Below are positions 1 through 12,670 of a DNA stretch of 64,000 bases, piece after piece. Positions within the stretch are counted from its first letter, which is position 1. The number at the start of each line of letters is the position of its first letter. Under the pieces are notes generated by a model that was not told the origin of the DNA, searched no databases, and saw nothing but the letters and a program-made list of their open reading frames with translations. The translations under genes and the position numbers were made by a program. Source of the DNA: Prostheceraeus crozeri (Eukaryota > Platyhelminthes > Polycladida > Euryleptidae); the NCBI GenBank assembly GCA_907163375.1, contig CAJQUW010006858.1:1-64000 (forward strand), read 5' to 3'.

Positions 1-2110
1 AGCAAGGGGACCAGTCCTCGTATGAAATAGGCTCCTCAAGCGCGACCACATGTACATGTGAAAATGTCGAATTACAGCCAATGATATTTGACATTTTGGA
101 ATACGGGGGACGAAACGTCTCCTCATGACAGCGAATAAGACGAGGAAAGCCGCTTTTGAGTGTGGAGCATGCATCTGGTGGATCATGTTACGGAATAACC
201 ATCCGATAGCAAAGGGGGACCAGTCCTCGTCTGATATAGGTCTCTCAGGGCGACACATGTACATGTAAGAATGACGAATTTCAGTGAGTTATTGACACTT
301 TTGAATACGGCCGAAACGTCCCTCATAGACAGCGATATGACCCCCGAGGAAAGGGCCGCTTTGAGGTGGGGTGCATGCATCTGTGGGACATGTTACGGAT
401 AGCATCCGATAGCAGGGGACAGTCCTCGTATGATATAGGTCCTCAGGCGACTCATGTACATGTAAATGTCGAATTTCAGTGATATTTGACATTTTGAATA
501 CGATGAAAGTCTCCTCATGAACAGCGATAAGACGAGGAAAGCCGATTTGAGTGTGGAGCATGCATCTGTGGACATGTACGGATAACATCCGATAGCAAGG
601 GGACCAGTCCTCGTATGATATAGGTCCTCAAGCCGACACATGTACATGTAAATGTCGAATTACAGTGATATTTGACATTTTGAATACGATGAAAGTCTCC
701 TCATGACAGCGATAAGACGAGGAAAGCCGATTTGAGTGTGGAGCATGCATCTGTGGACATGTACGGATAACATCCGATAGCAAGGGACCAGTCTCGTATG
801 ATATAGGTCCTCAGGCGACACATGTACATGTAAATGTCGAATTTCAGTGATATTTGACATTTTGAATACGATGAAAGTCTCCTCATGACAGCGATAAGAC
901 GAGGAAAGCCGCTTTGAGTGTGGAGCATGCATCTGTGGACATGTACGGATAGCATCTGATAGCAAGGGGACCAGTCCTCGTATGATATAGGTCCTCAAGC
1001 CGACACATGTACATGTAAATGTCGAATTACAGTGATATTTGACATTTTGAATACGACGAAAGTCTCCTCATGACAGCGATAAGACGAGGAAAGCCGCTTT
1101 GAGTGTGGAGCATGCATCTGTGGACATGTACGGATAACATCCGATAGCAAGGGACCAGTCCTCGTATGATATAGGTCCTCACGGCGACACATGTACATGT
1201 AAATGTCGAATTTCAGTGATATTTGACATTTTGAATACGACGAAAGTCTCCTCATGACAGCGATAAGACGAGGAAAGCCGATTTGAGTGTGGAGCATGCA
1301 TCTTTGGACATGTACGGATAGCATCCGATAGCAAGGGGACCAGTCCTCGTATGATATAGGTCCTCAAGGCGACACATGTACATGTAAATGTCGAATTTCA
1401 GTGATATTTGACATTTTGAATACGATGAAAGTCTCCTCATGACAGCGATCAGACGAGGAAAGCCGATTTGAGTGTGGAGCATGCATCTGTGGACATGTAC
1501 GGATAGCATCCGATAGCAAGGGGACCAGTCCTCGTATGATATAGGTCCTCAAGGCGACACATGTACATGTAAATGTCGAATTACGTGATATTTGACATTT
1601 TGAATACGATGAAAGTCTCCTCATGACAGCGATAAGACGAGGAAAGCCGATTTGAGTGTGGAGCATGCATCTGTGGACATGTACGGATAACATCCGATAG
1701 CAAGGGGACCAGTCCTCGTATGATATAGGTCCTCAAGGCGACACATGTACATGTAAATGTCGAATTACAGTGATATTTGACATTTTGAATACGATGAAAG
1801 TCTCCTCATGACAGCGATAAGACGAGGAAAGCCGCTTTGAGTGTGGAGCATGCATCTGTGGACATGTACGGATAACATCCGATAGCAAGGGGACCAGTCC
1901 TCGTATGATATAGGTCCTCAAGGCGACACATGTACATGTAAATGTCGAATTTCAGTGATATTTGACATTTTGAATACGATGAAAGTCTCCTCATGACAGC
2001 GATAAGACGAGGAAAGCCGCTTTGAGTGTGGAGCATGCATCTGTGGACATGTACGGATAACATCCGATAGCAAGGGGACCAGTCCTCGATTGATATAGGT
2101 CCTATTTAAC
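1..2110. repeat. Tandem satellite array, ~185-bp unit
   Basis: A marker word (GCATGCATCTGTGGACATG and close variants) recurs at about 168, 373, 558, 743, 925, 1110, 1294, 1479, 1663, 1848 and 2033, giving a period of 182-185 bp over at least eleven copies. The unit holds a palindromic ACATGTACATGT core. The array runs off the left edge. Inner copies are almost identical, while the first two are longer (205 bp) because of scattered extra single bases. Minus-strand open frames of 60-110 codons run through it only because the unit lacks stops in some frames; I do not regard them as genes. Confidence 0.95.
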
Positions 2111-2180
2111 TAATATGTTTTAAAACTATCAAACATCGGACCAGTCCTCGCTTGAAGTAGGTCCCATTTAACTAATAATT
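2077..2180. repeat. Short degenerate direct repeat at array edge
   Basis: The last partial satellite unit is followed by a second, diverged copy of its edge about 60 bp further on. Both share GGACCAGTCCTCG, a TATAGGTCC/GTAGGTCC word and ATTTAACTAAT. This marks the transition from array to unique sequence. Confidence 0.7.
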
Positions 2181-5099
2181 TTTGAAACCATTGAAATTAA
2201 GCCGGAGGAGCTACTTTTCATAATGTTAATGCAAAATTGATTTATTGAAATATATTAATGAATAAGAATAGGTTTTGTTTAAACATGTAGAAATGTATTC
2301 TAATGAACTTGGTTAAATGACGTCATAAACGGTAGCGAATGAGGATGCGAGGATTGATTGACGAATTACAATCCGAGGATTTGCATCCGATGAAGGAGTT
2401 GTATCTGAATATATGAAACAGGTGTTTCTTCAGAATTAACTAAGGTCTTCATCCCCGGTGACGTGTGGTGCTTGTCATGCATTCACTTACGAAGGTGTTT
2501 GAGTATGTGTTGTCAAATGCTTAATCTAAGTATGTGAGTTCATTGATGTCCTAGTGAATACTAAATGTTATTTTTATTAAGAACCGGAGTGTTTGTTATC
2601 TGAATGAATTTATCTGAAACAATGAATCTCAATTGTTTTCGCTCGCTTATGGAGGTAAGTTATTCCTTAAGTCCCACGGAATGTCAACCGATCAAGGTCC
2701 CTAACTAGGCAGGCCCAGTATAAACAACCAGTCAGTCAAGACCGCGAACGTCAAAGAAAAGTAACAGCATCGAAAACGAGAGGAGTTTATTGACATCATG
2801 CAGTCCTTAATAATGGACAGCATGATCAAAACAAAGTTAACGCAATTCATTACAATTAAGTTCACAAGAGACGAAGTGAACAGCTATTGCCAGAAAATCG
2901 CACTTGCTTAATTAACACATATCAAACTACCATTCATTCGTCACCATTGTTGTGAATGGCTTTTGTTATCAATCACAACTGTCTTAAGATTCGGCATCGA
3001 TGTCGTGCTGTCGATGTACGACAGTGTTCTTCTAGCTGCTGGGAACACTGTCCTAACTACCCATGACGCGCAGTCATCGCTTTATTACATTCCCAGTGTT
3101 CGCTCAGCAGCAGGGGAGTTGCAGTTATGAGGTTAATGAAGCATTCATCTGCTATGTAGTTGAACTACATTTTGCTGCTTCTGAAATCTTGATACACTAT
3201 AAGCAGGATCCATGCGGCAGAGCATGGTTTACAAAAGCTTCAACAGAGTTATTTTTTTAAGAAAAATGCGACCACATTTCGGCATTTATTGCCAAACAAA
3301 CATGTTTGTCACATGTTCAATGAAAATTTAGCTCAGGTTCTTGCTCTTTATTTTCCTACAGACAGTGGGACAGAAGAGTCGCTTGCGTCATGTGAATATT
3401 ACATGTGAACATAGAGTAGGGATTGGTCGAGTGTCGACTCAAAAAGTATCTGTAATAAGTCAAAATTTTTATATGAAAATATTCAGTTTTCTGCGGAGAT
3501 TGCGTTCCCATGGTCCAGAAAAATATTATATTTTGCACATTTATGTACTACCGAGATGACGCCCCTATATAAGAAGTATGAAACAAGTTGGATATCTAAG
3601 GAAATGAATATTTGCTAACAAGCATCGTAACTAAGCGGAAATTATGCTGATTATCAAGAAAATCTAATAAACGGCATTATAATGGAAGTCTTCATAAAAA
3701 ATCGAGATCTTATTTGCTTTCTTAGATGAAATTTCACGTTTTTAATTCAACTTTCATCGGCATGAATTGATGATTCACTAAATTCATGTTTCACTTCTTG
3801 AATCTGAATGGTGATGTGGAACCATTTACATCTTCTTTAGTTAATTGAAGTCATTGTCTTTGATTGTTGTTTTGCTCTAGCAGTGGCAGGTTGGGTATGA
3901 TATGATCACGCTTAAGAAGATTCTTTTGAGGTTCAGCATAAAAGCAATAGCAGGTCATCGAGTTGCTAATTTAACAAACAGTTCACCTCTCCAAGGCTGT
4001 CAGACACTGACGATCTGTGTATTAATATCATTTTTCTGCATTATGTTATCATTATTAGTCAATACCGTTGCAATTTCTTCAAAACTGCATAAATGTGCAT
4101 TTCCCACATTTGGAAACAATTTCAAATGTATTCACCTCGAGTTCATTTAATAAAATCGAATCTGTATACACATTGGGGATTTAATAAATGCTGAGTTACC
4201 ACTCTACCTAATGTACTTACTATCTGCATGTGACTTTATGCAGTACGTACACGCGGGTAGACGATTTACATAGATAGGCCTATCTTAATGAGATTTACAT
4301 GCAAAAACTCGATTGGCATGTTTCGTCTACCACTGATAACTATTGCAAATTGAATTACAATAATTGAATCGTAGACTTGCGGAGTCGAATTATAGAAAAG
4401 AAATTAGTTGTACGAGTAGAATAGTAATGATCTAGTTCCAAGAATTACCCATTATAGCTTGCGAAGTATCAAGGAACGCGCGGAATTACGCACTAAATAA
4501 CCCATAAAGAGAAATCCAACATTACGAAAACAAAATCACTCACCATATAAAATAGTGCCTTGCCAGAGCAATTAGATAATTATTAGTAAGAAAGATGCAC
4601 CTTTAAGTTATTGCTTATACACAATTCTTCGCGTTTATCAGCATGAATAGATTATAACACACAGTAAGTCATAGTGTAGCTGCCCTGGTACTTCCAACAA
4701 AATCACAGTTCTTCGTCACGGGTATATTCATTCGACTTGTACATATTACTTCATTCAAATACCATAATAAACTCGGGATGGCACCAGGTTGCTAAGCATT
4801 TACAATTCTAAAATTTTACTGATGCTCTAATTACTATGTAATCAATTTGCGCTGCCATTACAAATACAAAGCTTGATGCAGTAAAACAAAATTTCACAGA
4901 ATTCTTCTACACTCCCACTAGAACTTGATCGTGATCTGATTTCAGTATCAATGATTTCATTTATAACTTCATGCATTTAAAATGTCAATAGTCAATTGCG
5001 TTAATGCAGAATTCAGAAGAAAAAGTATTGGAATCAAAGCGATTTAAAAATCCCAACAATTGAATTATTTCAAAACTAAACATTACAGTTAAGTAATAT
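2181..5099. other. AT-rich region, no gene recognised
   Basis: Open frames here are at most 82 codons (around 3063, 3341 and 3902). They show no recognisable domain, no convincing splice context and ordinary AT-rich composition. I see no transposon ends, tRNA or rRNA. Confidence 0.6.
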
Positions 5100-7400
5100 T
5101 TAACAAGTTTGTGGATGCTGCGTTCTAAAATAGATTACTTCTTAGAAATTTCTGAATTAACACGCAGCTTGACATTTCTGACTAGTCCATCGTCATCGGC
5201 ATTCGATTCAATAACATCGCCAAGTGGCCGCAAATTTCAAGTTAAGTTTATGTCTTTCACCAGCACAATATCGCCGACTTCCATGTTTCTTTGCGGCTAG
5301 TGCCACTTTTGTCGCAGATAGATTTGTGACATGCATTCACTTCTCCAATGAGAACAGCATTGTTCGAGTAAAACTGTACTCTTCCCCACCGTTTCTGCAG
5401 GCATAAGTCCGATCGATTAAACTCACCAGGAGGAGGTTGCGGCACACTGGACTTGGTGGTGAGAATATGGTTTGTGATGAGGGGTTCAATTGTCTGTGGA
5501 TGATCAATCTCACTCACAGCGACTGTTCACAATTGCCATGACGTCGTAGAACACTGTGCGCAATGATGAGTCGTCGAGCTTCTTGGGACACGATGATAGT
5601 TTGGAATTCAGTGCACCTCTAACTGTTCGTATTTGGCGTTCCCATACTCAACCAGGGTGGCTAGAGTCAGGTGAATTCAGGATGAAATCGCATTGTCTCT
5701 CAGCAAGGTACCTCGTATTTTGATCATTGTTCAATGACTTGAACTCATTCACTGCATCTACGAAATTTCTTCCTTGGTCACAACGGATTTGTCTCACAGC
5801 TCCTCGAATCGATATAAAGCATCGCAAAGAATTTATAAATGAGTCAGTCGACATACATCGACCATTGCGATGTGAATCTCCCTGGAGCACATAATGTGAA
5901 TAGGAGTCCGTATCGTTTCACTTGTTAGCGTCCTTGTTTCACCATAAATGGATCAAAGCAGTCCATGCCGCAAAAGTTGAAGGGTGGCGACGGTTCCACT
6001 CGATCCGTTGGTAGATTGGCCATCATCTGTAATTCAGTTGGCCGCCTTTGCTTTCTGCAGGTGACGCACAGTCGAATGAAATAACCGATCACTTTGCTGC
6101 CTCCAACAATCCAGTAGCCAAGGGATCGCAGGTTGTTGAGGGCCAGGCCTCTGCCTTGGTGATGAACTTGCGAATGTGCGTAAGACAGGATGAAATTAGC
6201 CACATGATGGTCCTTAGGAAGAATCACGATATGCCTGTAGTGAACGGAAAGATCAGCATTTTAAGGCGCCCACCAACGCAGATAAGATATTTTTGAAAAC
6301 CGGTTCAAATGATGCAGAGAATCTGTTTTTGGCAATGACTTTCCAGACGTTAGAATAAGTTGCTTCTCTTGAAAAACATCTTTCTGCATAAACTCGATAA
6401 TGCACTGCTCTGCTTTCAGTCTTTCTTCAACATTAGGATAGTGAATTCCTGGAATCCCAACTGACTTTCTCTTGATTCTTGCTATGACAGATACTGACTT
6501 CGTCTAACTAGAGAATCTGGAAAGATCAAGCTGAAAGTGTCCTGAGACGTCAGTACGGAGAGACCTCAGTAATTTCACGTCTGGATAATTGATCTGGAGT
6601 TCAACATCATGTATTCAAATTCAATTCACTCAGTCTTAGAAATTCGGGACCAGCTAACCATGAAGACAAAATTTCAGCTACTCTCAAACCACCGGAAACG
6701 TGATCTGCTGGATTCGTGGAGGTGTCAACACATTGCCATTGCAAAGGGTTGCATAGTTCCCTACTCAGCTTGACTCTATTGGCGACGAATGTATGGAATC
6801 TTCTGGACTCATTGTTTATGCAGCCAAGATCAACTTTGGAATCGGTCCAAAAATATTCTTTGGTGACAGGCATGTCAAGTTCTTTCTTGAGAAGGAAACT
6901 CATCTTAGCAGATAAGAGAGCAGCATTCAGTTCCAGACGTGGAATCGTCACAGTTCGTTTGGGAGACTCTAGCTTTCCCAATCAAGAAGGAGCAATAAAC
7001 ATTCAGGTGTGACTGTGCGCATATAAGAACATTGGCCATAACCTGCACAGCTCGCATCAGAAATGTGATGAAGTTCAATGGACTGAAGCGTTTCAGCTGA
7101 CACGGGAATTAAACATCGTGAAACCGACAGACTGTTTAGAATCTGTAGATCCTTAATCCACTTATCCCATTCTTGTCTGATTGCTGGCGTGGAAATTTCA
7201 TCCCAATCGATGCCATTCTGACACATTTTGTCGGATACGTTTGCCAATGAAGGTAAAAGGAGCGAGGAATCCAAGAGGATGGAAAATGGAAGCTACGAAC
7301 GATGAAATCACTCTTGTGGGGATGCATTAAGCGAATCAAATCGAAAACGGAAGGAATATGTCTGAGCATTCCAAGAAATTCCAAGGACGTGACCAGGGTT
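5100..7400 (-). mobile_element. BEL/Pao LTR retrotransposon, broken pol fragment
   Basis: Read on the minus strand, 7400 to 5100 gives in order the end of the BEL/Pao RT and peptidase A17-type region (7390-6970), an RNase H-like stretch (6980-6600, with WTDSKVDLGCINNES), the integrase zinc-binding part (6230-5925, with VHHQGRG and CVTCRKQRRP), the integrase core (5890-5640, with IRCDQGRNFVDA) and the C-terminal pol domain typical of the family (5520-5110, with LITNHILTTKSS and PPPGEF). Gag, protease, most of RT and both LTRs are not seen. It is a fossil with roughly half a dozen or more breaks and is probably old. Confidence 0.88.
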
Positions 7401-8979
7401 CGTACGGTTTTTGAAAGTTTGTAAATTTTGAAGAAAAAAAGTTCAAGGCCCTTGAAACTTAGTGAATTTCACGATTTTTCAGAAAAGTTTGTGATTTTTT
7501 AATTGTATCACTAAAATTTCTGCTTTCATGACTTTAAACACCACGAAGGCAGGCCTTCCACTGTCGTAAAGATCCCAAAGTTGGTTCGTCACAGAATCAT
7601 AAAAAAACATGGAATATAGTTTTACGGATAATTTTACGAAATTCATGAAAGCATTTGTCAGGTGAATTGTGGATTGACGGAACGAACTATAAAATGTCCT
7701 TGAATCAGGACTGTGGAAGTAGCTATAATTCAAGTTTGGAATCACGTTCATGTATCTGGAATCATATCCATTGCATAAAATGCATAGCTGCTATAAGAAA
7801 TGTGTGAATTGGACGTCGAGCTATACATAGTAGATCTATGTGCCTGTGCACTCCTTAAAATACTCGAGAATGTGTGAAGACAACTGTTCTCTCGAAGAAT
7901 TAACGGGTGCGACCTGATGGTTTTTGTTACAGTTTGTTTCCTGACGGTGGCTAAGCCTCACTTCAATTTTGGATCAATGGGACAACTTGAATCAGCATTT
8001 TTTCGAATATCTTCCATCACAGACAGAATTCCGAAGCACTGTCCTGTCAACTGACCTCTACAAACAGGTCGCAAGTGATCTTTAAAATACTTGATTCATG
8101 TTTTGCATTTACTATTGACATTTCTTTTGCTGGAATTGATGCAGAAGTGTATCAAGAAGAAGTTGCTAACTGGATCTGACAAGACGGGGAAAACATAGAA
8201 GCTTGTTGTGAATCTGGCAAAATTGATGGAGCAAAGCCTGAAAATAGAAAGTCTGTCACGAAGGCAATGTTGAAACGAACACCATACCGCATTTACTGAA
8301 TAATGCAGTTTGTGAAAATGACGTGGAGAAATACAATATTATTTGTGTTGATATCTTCGTGATGGTTGTCAGCAAGTTGCAAGTCTCTTCCCTTTGATTA
8401 ATGGTACTACGGGACGTATACGGGACCCGGATAACCGTCGTGATCTGAAACCGCTATCCTCAATGTCCTGTATAGGCTATATCTGGAGTCACTGAAGTCT
8501 GTGTTGAACACTACATTCCCACGTTTGACTGGACAATCAGGAACTGGATCAAAAGAAAATATATGCATTGAGGAATTAATGGAGACTCTATCAGCTTAAA
8601 ACGAATATTTTGTCATTTCATTGCTCTTCCATGTCATAAGATGGATTTCGAGGAATGCCTCAAAATTCACGCTGAAAAGTGTTCAAGTAGAACATGATCT
8701 GTCCTATCTCTGTGAAGAATCATCAGGATAAAGAAGAATCGATCAATATTGGGGAGAGGTATCAAAAATCACAGACGAGTTTGGAAATCCAAAGTTTAGG
8801 TGTTAATCAAATCTAGCAAGAGGTGTACTAATTCTTAGTCAAGGTGATGCGGTTCCTAAATCAGGCTTTTCGCCTAATAGAGCCATCGTAGATGTTCTCG
8901 GGTGGCTCCCTGGATGAAAAGTGCCTATGGTTCATTATATCATGCATTTGCTTTGCCTTGCGATTTGAACTAATGCATA
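7401..8979. other. No gene recognised
   Basis: Unique-looking AT-rich sequence with many stops in all frames. The only frame of note (7479-7751, minus, 90 codons) is low-complexity and matches nothing I know. No terminal repeats were found. Confidence 0.5.
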
Positions 8980-9064
8980 TACCGTATATCTTCGAATAAT
9001 AGCCGCCCTCGAATAATAACCGTCTTCGAAAAGTAGCCGCACCTCTTAACAGGGGTTTGTAATA

Positions 9065-9223
9065 CAGTAGGATTTGCCTAATCCGCCTTCGCCTAATCCG
9101 CCAGTTCGTGTAATTCGCCACTTTTTTTCTGGTCCGGACAGAGTCATATTGATCTACCCAGTTTGCGTAATCCGCCACTTCTCTCATGGTCCCTTGAGGT
9201 GGCGGATTAGACGAATTCTACTG
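9065..9223. mobile_element. MITE nested in the Tigger element
   Basis: A 159-bp segment starts CAGTAGGATTTGCCTAATCC and ends with the inverted form (GGCGGATTAGACGAATTCTACTG), with TA on both sides (9063-9064 and 9224-9225). It has no coding capacity. The TCCGCC words repeat inside it. It interrupts the subterminal repeats of the surrounding element, so it is the younger insertion. Confidence 0.75.
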
Positions 9224-9467
9224 TAGTAGCCGCCCTCGAGTAGTAGCCGCGGCGACTATTCGAGGCAACAGTTCTAGAGAACTTAGCAGAGCCTATATGC
9301 TTATTCATACACCAGTACTCATATTCTTCGAAGCAAAATAAAGCATTACATGTTTAAGGTAAATATTTATTTCCATGTAGGAATAATTGTAAAAAATTGA
9401 TAATTACAAAATGGATAATTGATAATTACCTGAATATGACAGGCATGTTTTCTAACTGACAAATTAA

Positions 9468-10425
9468 TTAAATGTCAATAGAGTCTTCAGATGTGCATGT
9501 TTCATCAGACGCTCTGGAGTCATCACTGTCGTCATTGCACGAAGCCGAACTGTTGTTGTCAATATCAACAGCAACGTAACTGTTTTGGGTCTAGGGACAG
9601 AATTGAATCTCTGGCACTTTCAGCTGTGTTTCCCTTTTTGGTGCAGTGGATTACTTCAGGGTCAGCGTTTCATCAGGTCATGGTCAGTTTCATTTGCATC
9701 CATCCATTCGTACTCATTTCGATGATCACACCTCGGCAATCTTTGACATCCTGTGGAATTCTTTTACCTTTTAAGACAATCAATGGTTTGAGCTTTCGCC
9801 CATCAGCCATGGCTCCGAGAGCAACCGTCACTCGGTTTTTCTTGTGGCCGGTTGTGAGAATAGGAACAGTTTTGACGCCTTTCGAATCAATCGATTTCGT
9901 ACCGGGCATATCGGCCCATATGGCAGTCTCATCCATATTCCCAATGTACTCTGGCTTAATTCCATGCTTGATTCTCTGTTCCAAGCAGAATTCCACAAAA
10001 TTGAATTGGTAGTCGCTGTCCAGTTGTTGTATTTTGGCGCATCACAAAGTCAAATCTTCTGAGGAATTTATCCACCCATCCTCGAGATGCTTTGAATACT
10101 AGATCTTTTGCGATAGATATTGCCTTCAACGCGATCGATTTACGTGTCACTCTGACATACTTTGCTTGCTGATCCATTATCCACTCGGCTAGTTGTTCTT
10201 CAACGTCATTCGCTAGCAATGGCTTTCGTCCACCACCTTTCAGTCTGCATCTTTTCTGTTTTCCTGAATTTTCCTTCAGGTTGTCTTTTTGTTGAGTTCA
10301 TTGCCTAATCTGCTTCTCATCAATACCGAGTTGTCGAGCCACAGGTCGTTTTCCAATTTTCTTCCCAAGTTCAATGGCTTTGTTTTTAAACGTAGACTAA
10401 AAAAGAGTATGATCGCTTTGGCATC
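9468..10425 (-). pseudogene. Tigger/pogo transposase, decayed
   Basis: The encoded protein would bind the transposon ends and cut and paste the element. From the N-terminus there is a psq-type helix-turn-helix stretch (10425-10280, with FKNKAIELGKKIGKRPVARQ in one frame), a CENP-B-type HTH (10219-9990, with QAKYVRVTRKSIALKA and SRGWVDKFLRRF), then the DDE-type catalytic region (9996-9673, with NMDETAIWADMPG and TTGHKKNRVTVALGAMADG, where the first catalytic D is in NMDET). An acidic serine-rich tail ends at 9468. The reading frame changes several times between these blocks and the middle of the catalytic domain is poorly preserved, so the gene is dead. Most Tigger transposases are 500-600 residues; this region could hold only about 320. 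Confidence 0.8.
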
Positions 10426-10435
10426 TTGACCGAGA

Positions 10436-10563
10436 AACCGGCACTGGTTGAATGAAGCTGGCTTGCACTGATAACTGATTAAGCAAGACGTTGTGACAAC
10501 CGGCACTGGTTGAATGAAGCTGGCTAGCACTGATAACTGATTAATTAAGCATGACGTTGTGAC
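10436..10563. repeat. 62-bp tandem duplication
   Basis: Two copies of a 62-bp unit beginning AACCGGCACTGGTTGAATGA lie head to tail (10436 and 10498) inside the Tigger element, upstream of the transposase start. They differ at a few bases and by a small insertion. Possibly a transposase-binding or promoter segment; the function is not evident. Confidence 0.8.
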
Positions 10564-10825
10564 AGAGTATCAGAGATTAACCAATCACGACCAGGCTACG
10601 GTATTCCCCAACAGCATGCAACACTCGTAAATTTCTTGGAAATCCTGAGCCACGCTGCCAATAACAGCCGTCAGTATTGCTCCATGCTCAGTTTTGTATT
10701 GTTCTTGGTAATGGAAGTTACTGATAAATGAGACTTTTAAATAGTAGCCGCCCTCGAATAATAACCGCACCCGAAATGTACAGTTTTTAATAGTAGCCGC
10801 GGCTATTATTCGAAGAAATACGGTA

Positions 10826-11869
10826 CTCGCATATTACCAATATTATTGAACTGCCGCCAACGACAGGCAGCAAAGCGATGAAAGCTGAAGCTCAGCAAAG
10901 TATGCAGCTTCCAATACAGTCAAGTGCATTACGTGGGAGAGTTAATGAGTACAAGGAAGAGATGAAGAATGAAATGATTTTTCTTAAAATTGAAATGATG
11001 TATTCTGCTAATCTAGTGATGCTTTTTTCTTCGACCAATTTAAACTTCAACCAATTTAATTGTTTTGCTGCCATTAAGTGAGTTGATACTTTGACATAGA
11101 TTGTATCAGCTGCTATTGTATTAGTGATACTATTGTGAGTTTCATTCTTGTGATCGAGATCGTCCGACCAAATATGATTTAAATATTTGCTTTTTACTTA
11201 TTAAGATAGTTTTATTTCTAAAGCTTTAATACATGTTTTTTTAAAGTAAATATCTAACTGTTGACGTCAGTAATTATTCAAGAGCAACCATGTACATGTA
11301 TACTGTTGTTTCCTATCACATTTCATCTATCGAGATTATCCAATTTAGCCATTTAGATGTAATTACTTTATTTTACATATCTGCGTTTTTTATGCTTGTT
11401 TTTTCATCAGCAAATGGCAGTTGTTTGTTTTTCCATCAATAAATATCATATGCTTCAATATGTTTTGGACATCATTGTGCGCATGCATGCAGCGTTTCTT
11501 ATTTCAATATATTTTTCTCATGCGTTAATATATGAAATGAATTATTTTGCAATCAGTTGATGGCGGCATAACTGTCAATAGTAATTCGGTAAAAGTGTCT
11601 TGTAGCTGAATTTGCTAGGGGTTTCATCTCGCCGGAATAGCATCTACCCCATTATATTTGTGAATAAAGGGTTTGTGAAAGGTTTTCAACCAAATTGCTT
11701 CGGGTAGTATGTTGCCAAATTTTCGGGTCGGTTCAAAATTATGACTCGGGATCGGATGGAAGGTGGTTGGGTTGGGTTCGGGTGTCAATTCATTCATTCA
11801 ATTGCATATTTAGTGCCATATTTATTACCAAAGCATGTTTTGAAGTTCCCTTCGTAATTGAACCTTGAG
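10826..11869. other. No gene recognised
   Basis: AT-rich sequence with only short open frames (67 codons or fewer on either strand between 10878 and 11081) and no domain, RNA gene or repeat structure that I can name. Confidence 0.5.
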
Positions 11870-12670
11870 TGTTGAAAATACGGGTAAAAGAACGGTGGTC
11901 AGTGACAATTACGAATTTCAAACCACACATGAACTTATGCAATCGTTTGACTCATCAGTGAATTACTAATGTTTCTTTCTGCGTCAATATTATACAGGAT
12001 ATCCGATTTCACTCTGCTACAATTTGCGGGATACTCAAATAACAGGTGATCCCTCTTGCTCAAGCATTCCACCAATCGCATAGTCGGATGCGTTACACAC
12101 CAATCAGTCTAGTCGAATAACAGGAGTCCAAAAAAGGTTTCAATTTCTTGTTAAAAAATCTTCCTTTAGTCTCTGTAAAGCTCCGCTATGTGACTTGGTT
12201 CAGCCAAAATCTATACCTTTTCTGCACAATTCGAACAGAGATGAGGCGAGACGGGCTAAGTTCGGACTGAATCTACTATACTATTGAAGGCAACCAAAAA
12301 TAGAATGCGCAGTTCAAGCTGATTGGTGAGATCAGAAGCAGATATTATTGGAGTGAATTTGGCCTGATCAGGTTGAATACCTTACCTGGAAAGCAAGTAT
12401 GCCAAGTACCTTATTTCCTTGACCTTGAAAATACTGTCTTGTTAATTTTGACATTGAATTTGATCAAACGATCTAAGAGTGCTGAAAGGGCTTTATCGTG
12501 TTCGTACTCATTGCATCCGTAAACAAGCAGATCGTCTTGGTGCGAAACATTATCAGGGAGCCCTTCAATGACGTTGTCCATGACTGACTGAAAGACAGAA
12601 AATGAAGCATGCAAAACAAAAGGTATCTAGTAGCAGATATTGAAATTTGTAATGATCTAATGATTGGCAT
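11870..12670 (-). mobile_element. Ty3/Gypsy pol fragment, broken
   Basis: On the minus strand, 12614-12411 gives a reverse transcriptase palm segment with HQDDLLVYG (the family consensus is YQDD/YVDD) followed by EHDKALSALLDRLIKFNVKIN. Downstream, 12400-11880, are scattered pieces typical of the RNase H region (a TDAS.YAIGG-like stretch and a VTDHR-like stretch) in changing frames. Gag, integrase and LTRs are not seen. It is an old fossil with at least five breaks. Confidence 0.75.

Larger units (their letters stand above)
8982..10823. mobile_element. pogo/Tigger-type DNA transposon with TIRs
   Basis: The ends are inverted repeats: CCGTATATCTTCGAATAATA at the left and its near-complement ending in GAAGAAATACGG at the right. 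Each end is flanked by TA (8980-8981 and 10824-10825), the usual Tc1/mariner/pogo target duplication. Subterminal words of the form AATAATAGCCGC are repeated just inside both ends. It is 1.84 kb long and encodes a decayed Tigger-like transposase on the minus strand. A MITE has landed inside its left end. Confidence 0.85.

Noticed and set aside
183-2063. A dozen minus-strand open frames of 60-112 codons
   Set aside because: They are the same tandem unit read in several frames; the periodicity and lack of any domain show that they are by-products of the satellite.
3063-4150. Three plus-strand frames of 65-82 codons as small genes
   Set aside because: No domain, no conserved start context and expected by chance in AT-rich DNA.
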